The position numbers and the translations under genes were made by a program. From NCBI RefSeq assembly GCF_017377735.1, contig NZ_JAFVMH010000001.1, positions 124,001 through 188,000 of the forward strand: a stretch of DNA of 64,000 nt, in the 5' to 3' direction. The DNA comes from Acetobacter garciniae (GTDB lineage Bacteria > Pseudomonadota > Alphaproteobacteria > Acetobacterales > Acetobacteraceae). Below are positions 55,910 to 64,000 of the stretch, piece by piece (the stretch's first letter is position 1; each line of letters begins with the position of its first letter). Under the pieces are notes generated by a model that saw nothing but the letters and a program-made list of their open reading frames with translations, was not told the DNA's origin and ran no database searches.

Positions 55910-55995
55910 AAAGTTCGGTCTTTACCTTCGTAGCGCCACCCGGTGGCGTAGCATGGCCGCTTCTGGCATGAAGGGGCAAGATTGGAACGTGAAAT

Positions 55996-56679
55996 GTGCG
56001 GGATATGGGAAACGGCATGGCGCAGAATGCAGACACGCATCCGAACACGGCAGCGCGCAGGGGGGTGTGTCTTGTCATATCAGCCCCTTCGGGTGCGGGG
56101 AAATCGACCATAGCCAATGCCCTGCGCGCGTCCGACACCAAGCTGCGCCATTCGGTTTCCGTCACCACCCGCCAGCCCCGCCCGGGCGAGAAAGAGGGCG
56201 TTCACTACCATTTCCGCAGCATGGAAGAGTTCGAGGCCATGGCTGAGGCGGGTGAACTGCTGGAATGGGCCATTGTGTTCGGGCGCGGCTACGGCACCCC
56301 CCGCGCCCCGGTCGAGGCCGCACTGGCAGCCGGGCACGACATGGTGTTCGACATCGACTGGCAGGGCCATGCGCAGATCCGCCGCGCGCTGCCCGCCGAT
56401 GTGGTCAGCCTGTTCGTGCTGCCCCCCTCGCTCGAGGAGCTACAACGCCGCCTGCACGGCCGTGCTTCCGACCACCCGGACGAGATCGCCCGGCGCATGG
56501 CCGCTGCCCGGGACGAAATTTCCCACTGGCGGGAATTCGACTACGTGATCGTCAACACCGAACTGGACCGCGCCATAGCCGAGGCGCGCGCCGTTCTGGT
56601 CAGCGCGCGCCACGCCGTGCGCCGTCAGACGGGGCTGGCGGATTTCGCAGATTCGTTCGCAGACTCGTTCGGAGGCTGA
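55996..56679 (+). CDS. gmk: Guanylate kinase
   Basis: Phosphorylates GMP to GDP; also sets GTP and ppGpp pools. Walker A is ISAPSGAGKSTIANAL; VTTRQPRPGEKEGVHYHF is the GMP-binding block; MVFDIDWQGHAQIRR follows. Starts at GTG 55996, ATG 56005 or ATG 56017 are all possible; GGGAAA before 56017 favours the last slightly. The C-terminus FADSFADSFGG is a small repeat. hldE follows after five bases. Confidence 0.95.
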   Translation: MRDMGNGMAQNADTHPNTAARRGVCLVISAPSGAGKSTIANALRASDTKLRHSVSVTTRQPRPGEKEGVHYHFRSMEEFEAMAEAGELLEWAIVFGRGYGTPRAPVEAALAAGHDMVFDIDWQGHAQIRRALPADVVSLFVLPPSLEELQRRLHGRASDHPDEIARRMAAARDEISHWREFDYVIVNTELDRAIAEARAVLVSARHAVRRQTGLADFADSFADSFGG

Positions 56680-56684
56680 AGCCT

Positions 56685-58118
56685 GTGGATTTTTCAGCCA
56701 TTACAGTGCTGTGCGTGGGCGATGTCATGCTGGACCGGTTCTTGTACGGCCGGATGGAACGGATCTCGCCCGAAGCACCCGTGCCGGTCCTTTTGCTGGA
56801 TTCCCGGCGCGAAATGCCCGGTGGCGCGGGGAACGTGGCCAGCAATATCCTCTCGCTCGGGGGGCGTGCGGTGCTGGTCGGCCTGGTGGGAGAGGACGAA
56901 GCCGGCGCAACCCTGCGTGCCGTCCTGGCCGAACAGGGCGGCCTTGTGGATGCGACCGTGCCCGATGCCAGCCGCCCCACGATCTGCAAGACCCGCTTTA
57001 TCGCTGCCCACCAGCAGGTGGTGCGCGTGGATGAGGAAAGCAGCAGCCCGCTGAACGAAGCACAGGCCCATGCCTTGTGCCAGGCCGTTACGGCCCATAT
57101 CGGCGGTGCGCAGGCCGTCGTGGTGTCCGATTACGGCAAGGGCGTGTGCGCGCCCGCCGTGCTGGACTGCATATTCGCCCAGGCCCGCGCCCACGGTATT
57201 CCTGTTTTTGTGGACCCCAAGCATACCGACTACACGCTGTATCGCGGGGCGGCCTGTATCACGCCCAATGCGCGCGAACTGGCTGCGGCGTCGCACATGC
57301 CGGTGGACAGCCAGGCCCAGGTCGAGGCCGCGGCCCGTGCTGTCATGGCGCATGCGCAGGCCGACGCCATTCTGGCCACCCGGTCCGAAAAAGGGATGAT
57401 GCTGGTGCGCCGCAACGGGGCTGCGGTGTCTGTGCCCGCGCGCGCGCGGGAGGTGTTCGATGTCTCCGGGGCGGGGGATACGGTCATTGCCACCATGGCG
57501 CTTGCCGTGGGGTCGGGGCTGGCGCTGGAACAGGCCATGCGCGTGGCCAATGCGGCGGCGGGGGTCGTGGTGGGCAAGTTGGGCACGGCCACGGCGGATA
57601 TCCATGAAGTGCTGCGCGAACTGGCCGGGCAGGACGGCGCGCAGGATGCCCCGCATCTGCTTTCCCTGCCAGCTGCCTGCGCGCAGGTGGCGCGCTGGCA
57701 GGAAGAGGGGTTCAAGGTCGGGTTCACCAACGGGTGTTTCGATATCATCCATCCCGGCCATGTCAGCCTGCTGGCCCAGGCCCGTGCGAACTGCGACCGG
57801 CTGGTGGTTGCCCTCAATACCGATGCCTCGGTCCGTCGTCTCAAGGGGGAAAGCCGCCCCGTCAATTCCCTGCAGGCCCGGGCGGCCGTCATGGCGGCCA
57901 TCCGCTATGTCGACGCCGTCGTGGCTTTTGATGAAGATACCCCGCTCGCGCTCATTCGCGCCCTCATGCCCGATGTGCTGGTCAAGGGGGCCGATTACAC
58001 GCCTGAAAACGTGGTGGGGGCGGATGTGGTGCTGGCGGCGGGCGGGCGGCTGCTTCTGGCGGATTTGCAGGAAGGCCAGTCCACCACAGCCATTATCGGA
58101 CGAGCCCGCGGCACATGA
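56685..58118 (+). CDS. hldE: Bifunctional heptose-7-phosphate kinase / heptose-1-phosphate adenylyltransferase
   Basis: Makes ADP-glycero-manno-heptose for the LPS core. The 477-residue protein (GTG start, GGAGG ahead) has an N-terminal ribokinase-type kinase (CVGDVMLDRFLYGRMERISPEAPVP, EMPGGAGNVASN, VFDVSGAGDTVIATMALA) and a C-terminal nucleotidyltransferase (VGFTNGCFDIIHPGHVSLL, ALNTDASVRRLKG). Both active centres look intact. Confidence 0.96.
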   Translation: MDFSAITVLCVGDVMLDRFLYGRMERISPEAPVPVLLLDSRREMPGGAGNVASNILSLGGRAVLVGLVGEDEAGATLRAVLAEQGGLVDATVPDASRPTICKTRFIAAHQQVVRVDEESSSPLNEAQAHALCQAVTAHIGGAQAVVVSDYGKGVCAPAVLDCIFAQARAHGIPVFVDPKHTDYTLYRGAACITPNARELAAASHMPVDSQAQVEAAARAVMAHAQADAILATRSEKGMMLVRRNGAAVSVPARAREVFDVSGAGDTVIATMALAVGSGLALEQAMRVANAAAGVVVGKLGTATADIHEVLRELAGQDGAQDAPHLLSLPAACAQVARWQEEGFKVGFTNGCFDIIHPGHVSLLAQARANCDRLVVALNTDASVRRLKGESRPVNSLQARAAVMAAIRYVDAVVAFDEDTPLALIRALMPDVLVKGADYTPENVVGADVVLAAGGRLLLADLQEGQSTTAIIGRARGT

Positions 58119-58139
58119 CGCGCCCGGCCCGCCCCCCTG

Positions 58140-59435
58140 GTGCGCCACACCCCCCCCGTGACGGAGGCAGCCGCCGGGCCATGCGCAGGCCCCGATACCG
58201 TGCATGAGAGTGGGCCACAGACCGGCCCCGATACCGCGCCCGATACGCGTGCCGACATGGGCGATGTTTCGGGCAGGGATGCGGCCGCCCTTGTCGCTGT
58301 CCGCGATCGCTTTGCGGAGTGGATGTTCGAGCGTGCCCTGCCGTTCTGGGCCGATGTGGGGTGCGACGGCACGGCGGATTCACCGGCCTGCCTGGGGGCG
58401 CAGGAATACCTCACACTTGCGGGCGTGCCCGCCTTGCCCGCTTTCAAGCGCGTGCGCGTGCAGGCGCGGCAGTTGTTCGTTTTCTCATGGGCCGCCTTGC
58501 GGGGCTGGCCACTGGCTGCGGCCCGGGCCGACAGCCTGTACCGTTTCCTGCTGCGCGCATACCGGCCCGATGGCGGCTGGGCCCGCCTGCTCACGCGCGA
58601 AGGGGCGGTTCTGGACGCAACGGCCGAGCTGTACGACCTGGCCTTTGTGGTGTTCGCACTTGCCTGGTACGCCCGCCTGCCGGGCCCGTTCTCGGGCGAG
58701 GCGGCCAGCCTTGCGCGCGCCACGCTGGGCTGGGTGTGCCGCACCATGGCCCTGCCCGATGGCGGATTCCGGAACTGCCTGCCCGATGACGGCCAGCCCC
58801 GGCAGCAGAACCCGCATATGCACCTGTTCGAAGCCGTGCTGGCCCTGCACGGGACCACGGGGGATGAGGGCGACCTGGCGATGGCCCACGGGCTGTATGC
58901 GCTCTTTCTCACCCGTTTCCAGGACCCTGCCACGGGAGCTTTGGGCGAATATTTCGGCCCCGACTGGCACCCCGCACCGGGGGAGCAGGGGGAATGGACG
59001 GAGCCGGGCCATCATTTCGAATGGGTGTGGCTGTTGCAGGCCTACAGCGCGCAGTCCGGCGTGCAGACGCATGAGCAGGCAGCGCGGCTGTATCGTTTCG
59101 CCAGCGCCCATGGGGTGGAACCCCGGACCGGGCTTGTGCGCGACGGGGTCAGCCGCAAGGGCGTGGTGCTCAGACATTCGGCCCGGCTGTGGGCGCAGGG
59201 CGAAGGGCTGCGCGGCGTGCTGGCCCATGCGGCGGCGGACAGCCTGCCTTTGGCCACCAGCATGGCCACCAATCTGCTGGACCGCTACCTAAGCGGCTGC
59301 CCCCAAGGCACGTGGATCGACCAGCTTGACGTCAATGCCCGGCCCGCGGCCCAGCGTATTCCCACCAGTTCGCTCTACCATATCGTAACGGCGTACGATG
59401 CGCTGGACCAAGCGGCAAGGGGCATCGGGGGCTGA
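58140..59435 (+). CDS. AGE-family (N-acylglucosamine 2-epimerase / mannose isomerase-like) protein
   Basis: A 431-residue alpha/alpha-barrel protein. Typical AGE motifs: KRVRVQARQLFVFSWA, YDLAFVVFALAWY, NPHMHLFEAVLALHG, EPGHHFEWVWLL and NARPAAQRIPTSSLYHIV. The two His-rich blocks (MHLFE, GHHFEW) carry the catalytic His of the family. Substrate is not readable: epimerase, mannose isomerase or mannose-6-phosphate isomerase. The first 45 residues (GTG 58140) look unstructured; GTG 58200 or ATG 58257 may be the true start. It lies 21 bases after hldE. Confidence 0.87.
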   Translation: MRHTPPVTEAAAGPCAGPDTVHESGPQTGPDTAPDTRADMGDVSGRDAAALVAVRDRFAEWMFERALPFWADVGCDGTADSPACLGAQEYLTLAGVPALPAFKRVRVQARQLFVFSWAALRGWPLAAARADSLYRFLLRAYRPDGGWARLLTREGAVLDATAELYDLAFVVFALAWYARLPGPFSGEAASLARATLGWVCRTMALPDGGFRNCLPDDGQPRQQNPHMHLFEAVLALHGTTGDEGDLAMAHGLYALFLTRFQDPATGALGEYFGPDWHPAPGEQGEWTEPGHHFEWVWLLQAYSAQSGVQTHEQAARLYRFASAHGVEPRTGLVRDGVSRKGVVLRHSARLWAQGEGLRGVLAHAAADSLPLATSMATNLLDRYLSGCPQGTWIDQLDVNARPAAQRIPTSSLYHIVTAYDALDQAARGIGG

Positions 59436-59526
59436 TTTTTCCCCTGCGGCGTCGGTGCGGAACGGGTGTTGCGTAATCTTGGGCTGTGCTTGCGTGTTGA
59501 GCGTTGTGCAGACCTTTTGGGGCATA

Positions 59527-59567
59527 CGTTCTCTTTCGAGAACGGGGCAAAACCTGCTAGAGGCAGG
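59527..59567 (+). promoter_or_regulatory. Tandem hairpins in the dnaB leader
   Basis: CGTTCTC (59527-59533) / GAGAACG (59538-59544) closes a TTTC loop, and CCTGC (59553-59557) / GCAGG (59563-59567) closes a second. The second stem takes in the first bases of the AGGAG ribosome-binding site (59565-59569) two bases before ATG, so it could limit dnaB translation. Confidence 0.45.
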
Positions 59568-59570
59568 AGC

Positions 59571-61070
59571 ATGAGCACAGCAGAAACAGACCAGCGGACG
59601 CAGGAGGGGCTTCTGGCCCTTGGCCTGCGCCAGCCGCCCGCCAATATCGAGGCCGAGCAAGCCCTTTTAGGCGCATTGCTGACCAATAACCGTGCCTATG
59701 ACCGTGTTTCCGACTTTCTGGCGGGGGAGCATTTTGCCAACAAGGTCAACGGCCAGATTTTCGATGCCATCGCCCGGCGCATAGAAGCCGGGCAACTGGC
59801 GGACCCCGTGACCATGCGCGCCGAATTCGAACATTCGGGCATTCTGCAAAGCATGGGGGGGCTGGCCTACCTGGCCAAGCTTCTGACCTCCATGGTCGGG
59901 ATCATCAACGCCGGGGATTACGGCCGCGCCATCCACGATGCGTGGATCCGCCGCCAGTTGATCGACATTGGCGAGACGGTGGTGAACAACGCCTTCGGGG
60001 TGGAAGGCGGGCTGTCGGGCCCCAACCAGATCGAGGCGGGGGAAGAAGCCCTGTTCAGGCTGGCGACCGAAAAAGGCAAGGAAGGGGATTTTGTGCCCTT
60101 CCACCGCGCGCTGGCCGGCGCGATCGATGTCGCGGCCCTGGCCTTCAAGAGCGAAGGTCATGTCACGGGCCTGACCTCGGGCCTGCGTGACCTGGACAAG
60201 AAAACCGGCGGGCTGCACCCTTCCGACCTGCTGATCCTGGCGGGGCGTCCGGCCATGGGCAAGACCGCCCTGGCCACCAAGATCGCCTTTTCCGCCGCCC
60301 GCGCCCTGTTGACCGAGGCGGAGGAAAACGGCGGCAAGCCCAAGGGATCGGTTGCGATCTTCTCGCTCGAAATGTCGGCCGAACAGTTGGCCACCCGTAT
60401 CCTGTCCGAACAGGCGGAAGTATCGGGCGAGCGGATCAGGCGCGGTGATATCGGGCAAAAGGAGTTCGACCGTTTCGTGCGCGTCAGCCACGAGCTGGCC
60501 CGCCTGCCTTTGGTGATAGACGACACGCCCGCCATTTCCCTGTCGGCCATGCGTACGCGCTGCCGCAGGCTCAAGCGCACGCAGGGGCTTAGCCTTGTGG
60601 TGGTGGATTATCTCCAGCTCATGCGGCCATCGGTCGGCACCCGCCCCGAAAGCCGCGTGCTGGAAATTTCCATGATCACGCAGGGGCTCAAGGCCATCGC
60701 CAAGGAACTGGAAGTGCCGGTCATGGCGCTGTCCCAGCTTTCGCGCCAGGTGGAAAGCCGCGAGGACAAGCGCCCCATGCTGTCGGACCTGCGTGAATCC
60801 GGCTCCATCGAGCAGGACGCCGATGCCGTGATGTTCGTCTTCCGCGACGAATATTACCTGCAACAGCGCATGCCCAAGGAAACCGCGTTCGATTCCACCG
60901 ACAAATATTCCGCCGCCATGGATGACTGGCAGCGCAAGATGAGCCTGGTGCATAACAAGGCGGAACTGATCCTGGAAAAACAGCGTCACGGTCCTACGGG
61001 AACGATCAACCTGTTCTTCGAAGGCGAATACACGCGCTTTGCCGATTTGGATACGATGCACGACCACTGA
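59571..61070 (+). CDS. dnaB: Replicative DNA helicase DnaB
   Basis: Hexameric fork helicase, 499 residues. N-terminal primase-contact domain (PPANIEAEQALLGALLTNN, DPVTMRAEFEHSG), then the RecA-like motor: Walker A LAGRPAMGKTALATKIA, SLEMSAEQLATRIL, Walker B LVVVDYLQLMRP and H4 LSQLSRQVESREDKRPMLSDLRESG. No intein seen. AGGAG precedes ATG. The mRNA leader holds tandem hairpins. Confidence 0.97.
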   Translation: MSTAETDQRTQEGLLALGLRQPPANIEAEQALLGALLTNNRAYDRVSDFLAGEHFANKVNGQIFDAIARRIEAGQLADPVTMRAEFEHSGILQSMGGLAYLAKLLTSMVGIINAGDYGRAIHDAWIRRQLIDIGETVVNNAFGVEGGLSGPNQIEAGEEALFRLATEKGKEGDFVPFHRALAGAIDVAALAFKSEGHVTGLTSGLRDLDKKTGGLHPSDLLILAGRPAMGKTALATKIAFSAARALLTEAEENGGKPKGSVAIFSLEMSAEQLATRILSEQAEVSGERIRRGDIGQKEFDRFVRVSHELARLPLVIDDTPAISLSAMRTRCRRLKRTQGLSLVVVDYLQLMRPSVGTRPESRVLEISMITQGLKAIAKELEVPVMALSQLSRQVESREDKRPMLSDLRESGSIEQDADAVMFVFRDEYYLQQRMPKETAFDSTDKYSAAMDDWQRKMSLVHNKAELILEKQRHGPTGTINLFFEGEYTRFADLDTMHDH

Positions 61071-61208
61071 TCTGCGGCCTGTTGCACGATGGTTGTTAAA
61101 AACACTGCCTCTGCCATGTCTTTTTAAAAGAAAGCCTATGATGGGGGCAGATCGTGCACGACGCCTTGCCCGGCCGGTGTGTGTCTTGGCGTTGCCAGAA
61201 CCTGTTTC

Positions 61209-61270
61209 AAAAGTTTTGGGTGGTGCTTTTTCGTCGCCTTTTTGAAAAAAGGCGACACCCGAAAACTTTT
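61209..61270. repeat. Composite palindromic element after dnaB
   Basis: An inner perfect 11-bp stem GTCGCCTTTTT (61233-61243) / AAAAAGGCGAC (61246-61256) sits within outer arms AAAAGTTTTGGGTG (61209-61222) and CACCCGAAAACTTTT (61256-61270), which pair except for one extra base. Similar AAAAGTTTT...AAAACTTTT palindromes recur between genes in acetic acid bacteria as I recall them, so this may be a dispersed repeat. It can also act as a terminator for dnaB and the convergent channel gene. Confidence 0.65.
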
Positions 61271-61299
61271 ATTTTTTATCAGGGTTTTTTGAAATCCTT

Positions 61300-63747
61300 T
61301 CAGGGTCGGGGCATCTGCCGCACCATGACGGGAATGTCATGGTCCTGGAACGCCTGCCAGATGGCGAACAGGGCCGTGCTGCGCGCCACCTTGAGATCGA
61401 GCCCATCCCGCGCCTTCGCACTGCCGGTAACACTGGCCGAGCCATCGGCCACGGCGGTCATGCTGACGGTGGGGGCCGTATTGGCATCCACCGCATCGCA
61501 TTCGCCCAGTGTCGCGGTCATGACCTCCATGGCCTTTTGCAGGTCGGAGGCAAAGGGCAGGTCCAGCACGATTGTGAAAACGCCTGGTTTCTGCGCCCGT
61601 GTCGCGTTTTTGACAGCCGAGGTAATGAACTGCGAATTCGGCACGATCATGATGGATTTGTCGTCGAGCTGGATATCGGTCGAGCGCACGCTGATCCGCT
61701 CCACCGTGCCGGTGACCCCGGCAATGGTCACCACATCGCCGACGGAAACCGGCCGTTCGGCCATGAGAATAATGCCCGAGACAAAATTCTGCACGATGGA
61801 TTGCAGGCCAAAGCCGATCCCCACCGACAGCGCGCTGACCACCCAGGTCAGGCTTTGCACGGTCACACCCAGAATGGACAGGGCCGCCAGTCCGATCAGG
61901 ATCCACGCGGCGTAGCTGAGAATACTCAGGATGGAGGCCTGAGCCCCGATATCAAGCCGCGTGGTGGGAAAAAGCCTGTGGCTGAACCAGGATTTGAGAA
62001 TTTTCATGCCGTAGTGCCCGGCAATGAACAGGCCCGCGCAAAGCAGTATGGCATCGAGCGAGACATGGCTGCTGGCCGCGCTGTCCGTGCCATGGAACAG
62101 CAGGTAAAGCTGGTTCCAGATCTGGTCGGGGTCGAAATTGGCGCCGCTTGTGGCAATGGCATAGGCCACGACCAGTGCCAGCACATTGGCCATGCCGGGA
62201 ATGACGACACAGGCCTGGTTGACCAGCCGCGCGGGCAGGCCCAGTTCCACAAGGCGTCGGCCCAGGGGCGCATTGGCCGTAAACAGTGTGCCGGCCACCG
62301 TGCCGATCAAAACCGAGAGCAAGAACAGCCCGCACAGGCTTATGCTCATGATGCCCAGCCACGAAACAAGCATGTAGCCCAGCGGCACATACCCCACCAG
62401 CACGGCCCCGCAGCAGAGAAAGGCCACCGCCATGGCGGCACTTTTGGCGAACTCGGTCAGGGGGGCGGCGGTTCCCTCGTCAGGGATGGCGGCGGCCTTG
62501 CGCAAGGTGTGGGGTACTGCAAACAGCAGCGGGCTGACGCACAGCGTGTAAAGCCCGTCCAGCAACTGCACCGCCAGCAGGGAAAGCCCGCTATGGGTGT
62601 CCATGTAACGCAGCGCACCCCGGGCCAGCATGGCAATGGCCAGCCAGAGCGGGAACAGGCGCAGCCCCCGTGCCAGTTCGTCCGGTATGCTGACAGGCCG
62701 CCATTGCTCCTGGCGGGCCAGCAGGCAGCGGCCCATTTCCAGCACAAAGGCGCATAAGGGCACCTGCATGCCGATCATGCCTGCCAGCAGGGCCAGATCA
62801 CCCTCGGCCGCGGGGTTGTCGAAGGCCAGAATATTCCACGTAATCTGGAAAAACAGGCTCCAGGCTGCAATGGCGGCACTGACGCACAGCGCCGTCGCGG
62901 CAATGGCGCGAATGGGCCCGTCGGGTAAAAAATGGCTGACCAGGCGGCGGATCGGCCGGTGGCAGGCCAGCCACGCGCCCAGCAGCAGAAGGGCCCCGGC
63001 ACCGCTCCCCAGTGTCATCAACGCGCGCTTGCCGGTGAACGCCACCTTCAGCACCGTGCCTGCCTGCTGGCCCAGATTACGCAGGCGCGTGCTGTCAGGC
63101 CCGTAGGTGCCCGCAAGCCCGGACCAGAAATTGACCCCAAGGGGAGATGGAAAACGCTGCCACAGCGTGGCCTGCTGGATGGCGCTGCCATGCAGGCGTA
63201 ATTCGCCCAGCAGTTGCCGCGCTTCGACCTGGTAAAGCCTGAGCCGTGTCAGCCGGGCGGTCAGGTCGCGCTGGCGTGCCAGCAGGCTTGTCCGCTGTTC
63301 AGCCAGGGAGGGGGCTTCGGGCGGGTCGTCCTTGCCGGGGGGCTTGCCCAGAATATCGAGAAAATTCTGGTACATGGCCTGGTACGGCTTGATCCGGGCG
63401 ATCAGCGTATCGGCCTGGGTGGTCAGGGCGGTCGCCCGTCGCAACAGGCTGGCCAGTTCGGCCGAGCCCGCACCCGTTTCGTGGTCCTTGAGGCTGGTGG
63501 TGTAGATGGCGTGAATTTCCGCCTCCATATCGTCCAGCGTCTTGTCCGAAACACTATCCGCGACATGGGTGATAAAGGGCGCGGGTGTGGTCACCGGTGC
63601 CGCCATCGGGGCCGCCGCCTGCTGGGGCGGCACAGGTGGCGTCGTGTCTGCCGCATGGCCGGGCAGGGGGTGGGTGGCCAGGGTCAGTCCGGCCAGCACA
63701 CTGATGCAGGCCGCTACAAGGACACGGGTCGGGGAAGGACGTTTCAA
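61300..63747 (-). CDS. DUF3772/MscS-family mechanosensitive channel
   Basis: An 815-residue inner-membrane protein: a signal peptide (ending GHAAD), a periplasmic coiled-coil DUF3772-type region (about 70-260), some ten or eleven membrane helices, and the MscS core near the C-terminus (VVSALSVGIGFGLQSIVQNFVSGIILMAERPVSVGDVV, VERISVRSTDIQ, IMIVPNSQFI). It should open under membrane tension. It begins with TTG at 63747 preceded by GAGG; no ATG fits as well. Confidence 0.93.
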   Translation of the reverse strand: MKRPSPTRVLVAACISVLAGLTLATHPLPGHAADTTPPVPPQQAAAPMAAPVTTPAPFITHVADSVSDKTLDDMEAEIHAIYTTSLKDHETGAGSAELASLLRRATALTTQADTLIARIKPYQAMYQNFLDILGKPPGKDDPPEAPSLAEQRTSLLARQRDLTARLTRLRLYQVEARQLLGELRLHGSAIQQATLWQRFPSPLGVNFWSGLAGTYGPDSTRLRNLGQQAGTVLKVAFTGKRALMTLGSGAGALLLLGAWLACHRPIRRLVSHFLPDGPIRAIAATALCVSAAIAAWSLFFQITWNILAFDNPAAEGDLALLAGMIGMQVPLCAFVLEMGRCLLARQEQWRPVSIPDELARGLRLFPLWLAIAMLARGALRYMDTHSGLSLLAVQLLDGLYTLCVSPLLFAVPHTLRKAAAIPDEGTAAPLTEFAKSAAMAVAFLCCGAVLVGYVPLGYMLVSWLGIMSISLCGLFLLSVLIGTVAGTLFTANAPLGRRLVELGLPARLVNQACVVIPGMANVLALVVAYAIATSGANFDPDQIWNQLYLLFHGTDSAASSHVSLDAILLCAGLFIAGHYGMKILKSWFSHRLFPTTRLDIGAQASILSILSYAAWILIGLAALSILGVTVQSLTWVVSALSVGIGFGLQSIVQNFVSGIILMAERPVSVGDVVTIAGVTGTVERISVRSTDIQLDDKSIMIVPNSQFITSAVKNATRAQKPGVFTIVLDLPFASDLQKAMEVMTATLGECDAVDANTAPTVSMTAVADGSASVTGSAKARDGLDLKVARSTALFAIWQAFQDHDIPVMVRQMPRP

Positions 63748-64000
63748 GCCTTTTTACACCTCAAGTCAAAATGGATATGCCGGGCCGTTGTGCACCACGC
63801 CATTGCCTTGCGTGCTGCACAACCGCAGGGGGCTGGCGCCAGCACTAGCACGGAGCCCGCCAGCCCGGAACGGTTTTGGGCGGCCTGTCCCGGGCAGGCA
63901 GTATAGCAGCGGGGTTTTAAAAGAGCGTTTCCAGAACACGGCAGCAGCCGGGTGGCTCGGGTGTGCTGTCACGGGGGCGTGGCCCTGGGACGTATTGTTT
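63748..64000. other. Right-edge region without a recognised gene
   Basis: Apart from the leader of the minus-strand channel gene I see no gene here. A short minus-strand open frame (63766-63972) has no convincing features and is not annotated. Confidence 0.5.

Noticed and set aside
1..64000. CRISPR array, prophage, integrase, tRNA-anchored island or toxin-antitoxin system
   Set aside because: No regularly spaced repeats, phage structural genes, integrase motifs, tRNA cloverleaf or known toxin-antitoxin pair was recognised on either strand.

Overview
The window is an ordinary chromosomal stretch of an alphaproteobacterium, almost certainly an acetic acid bacterium of the Acetobacteraceae (Komagataeibacter/Gluconacetobacter-like). 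The reasons are the GC-rich coding sequence with small intergenic gaps, a membrane-bound PQQ glucose dehydrogenase of the acetic-acid-bacterial type, a single long RelA/SpoT protein, an S30AE hibernation factor of the long type, an Hsp20-DUF1150 pair, and LpxI in place of LpxH. The genus is inferred; I could not search a database. No tRNA, rRNA, CRISPR array, complete insertion sequence or prophage was recognised.

Layout. 1-0.7 kb: 3' part of glutamine synthetase. 1-3.4 kb: glucose dehydrogenase with a likely operator. 3.5-4.5 kb: a small winged-helix-like protein overlapping an S24-type regulator that lacks its protease residues. 4.7-8.4 kb: lepA, metX, metW. 8.9-10.2 kb: DEAD-box helicase with a long AT-rich leader. 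10.3-12.9 kb (minus): an exo/endonuclease/phosphatase-family protein, beta-carbonic anhydrase and a NYN-domain protein. 13.1-16.8 kb: folK, rpoZ, relA/spoT, acpS. 17.1-19.6 kb: lepB, rnc, era. 19.7-32.2 kb: a continuous envelope-biogenesis cluster pyrH-frr-uppS-cdsA-dxr-rseP-bamA-skp-lpxD-fabZ-lpxA-lpxI, then a glyoxalase. 32.8-36.5 kb: a minus-strand membrane protein with a histidine-kinase-like H-box, then rpmH-rnpA-yidC-engB. 36.5-40.4 kb: argB, dapD, dapE and a membrane protein. 40.4-43.1 kb: a clearly AT-richer island with one large polytopic membrane protein (GT-C-like) and structured non-coding DNA. 43.1-45.5 kb (minus): def-fmt-truA. 45.8-46.6 kb: hsp20-DUF1150 with a heat-shock promoter and a ROSE-like RNA thermometer. 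46.7-47.3 kb: hibernation factor (minus). 47.9-52.6 kb (minus): kdsD-lptC-lptA-lptB and a short RNase D. 52.8-55.9 kb: rlmB overlapping an NCS1 permease, and an SDR dehydrogenase. 56-59.4 kb: gmk, hldE, an AGE-family isomerase. 59.6-63.7 kb: dnaB and a DUF3772/MscS channel (minus).

How it works together. Most genes serve outer-membrane building: lipid A (lpxD/A/I, fabZ), Kdo (kdsD), heptose (hldE), LPS transport (lptA/B/C), outer-membrane protein assembly (bamA, skp), envelope proteolysis and processing (rseP, lepB), phospholipid and polyprenyl precursors (cdsA, dxr, uppS) and membrane insertion (yidC). A second theme is translation and RNA metabolism (lepA, frr, rnc, era, rpmH, rnpA, def, fmt, truA, rlmB, hpf). 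The parts most worth a second look are the AT-rich island, the RNA thermometer, the protease-dead S24-like regulator, the orphan H-box membrane protein and several palindromic intergenic elements.
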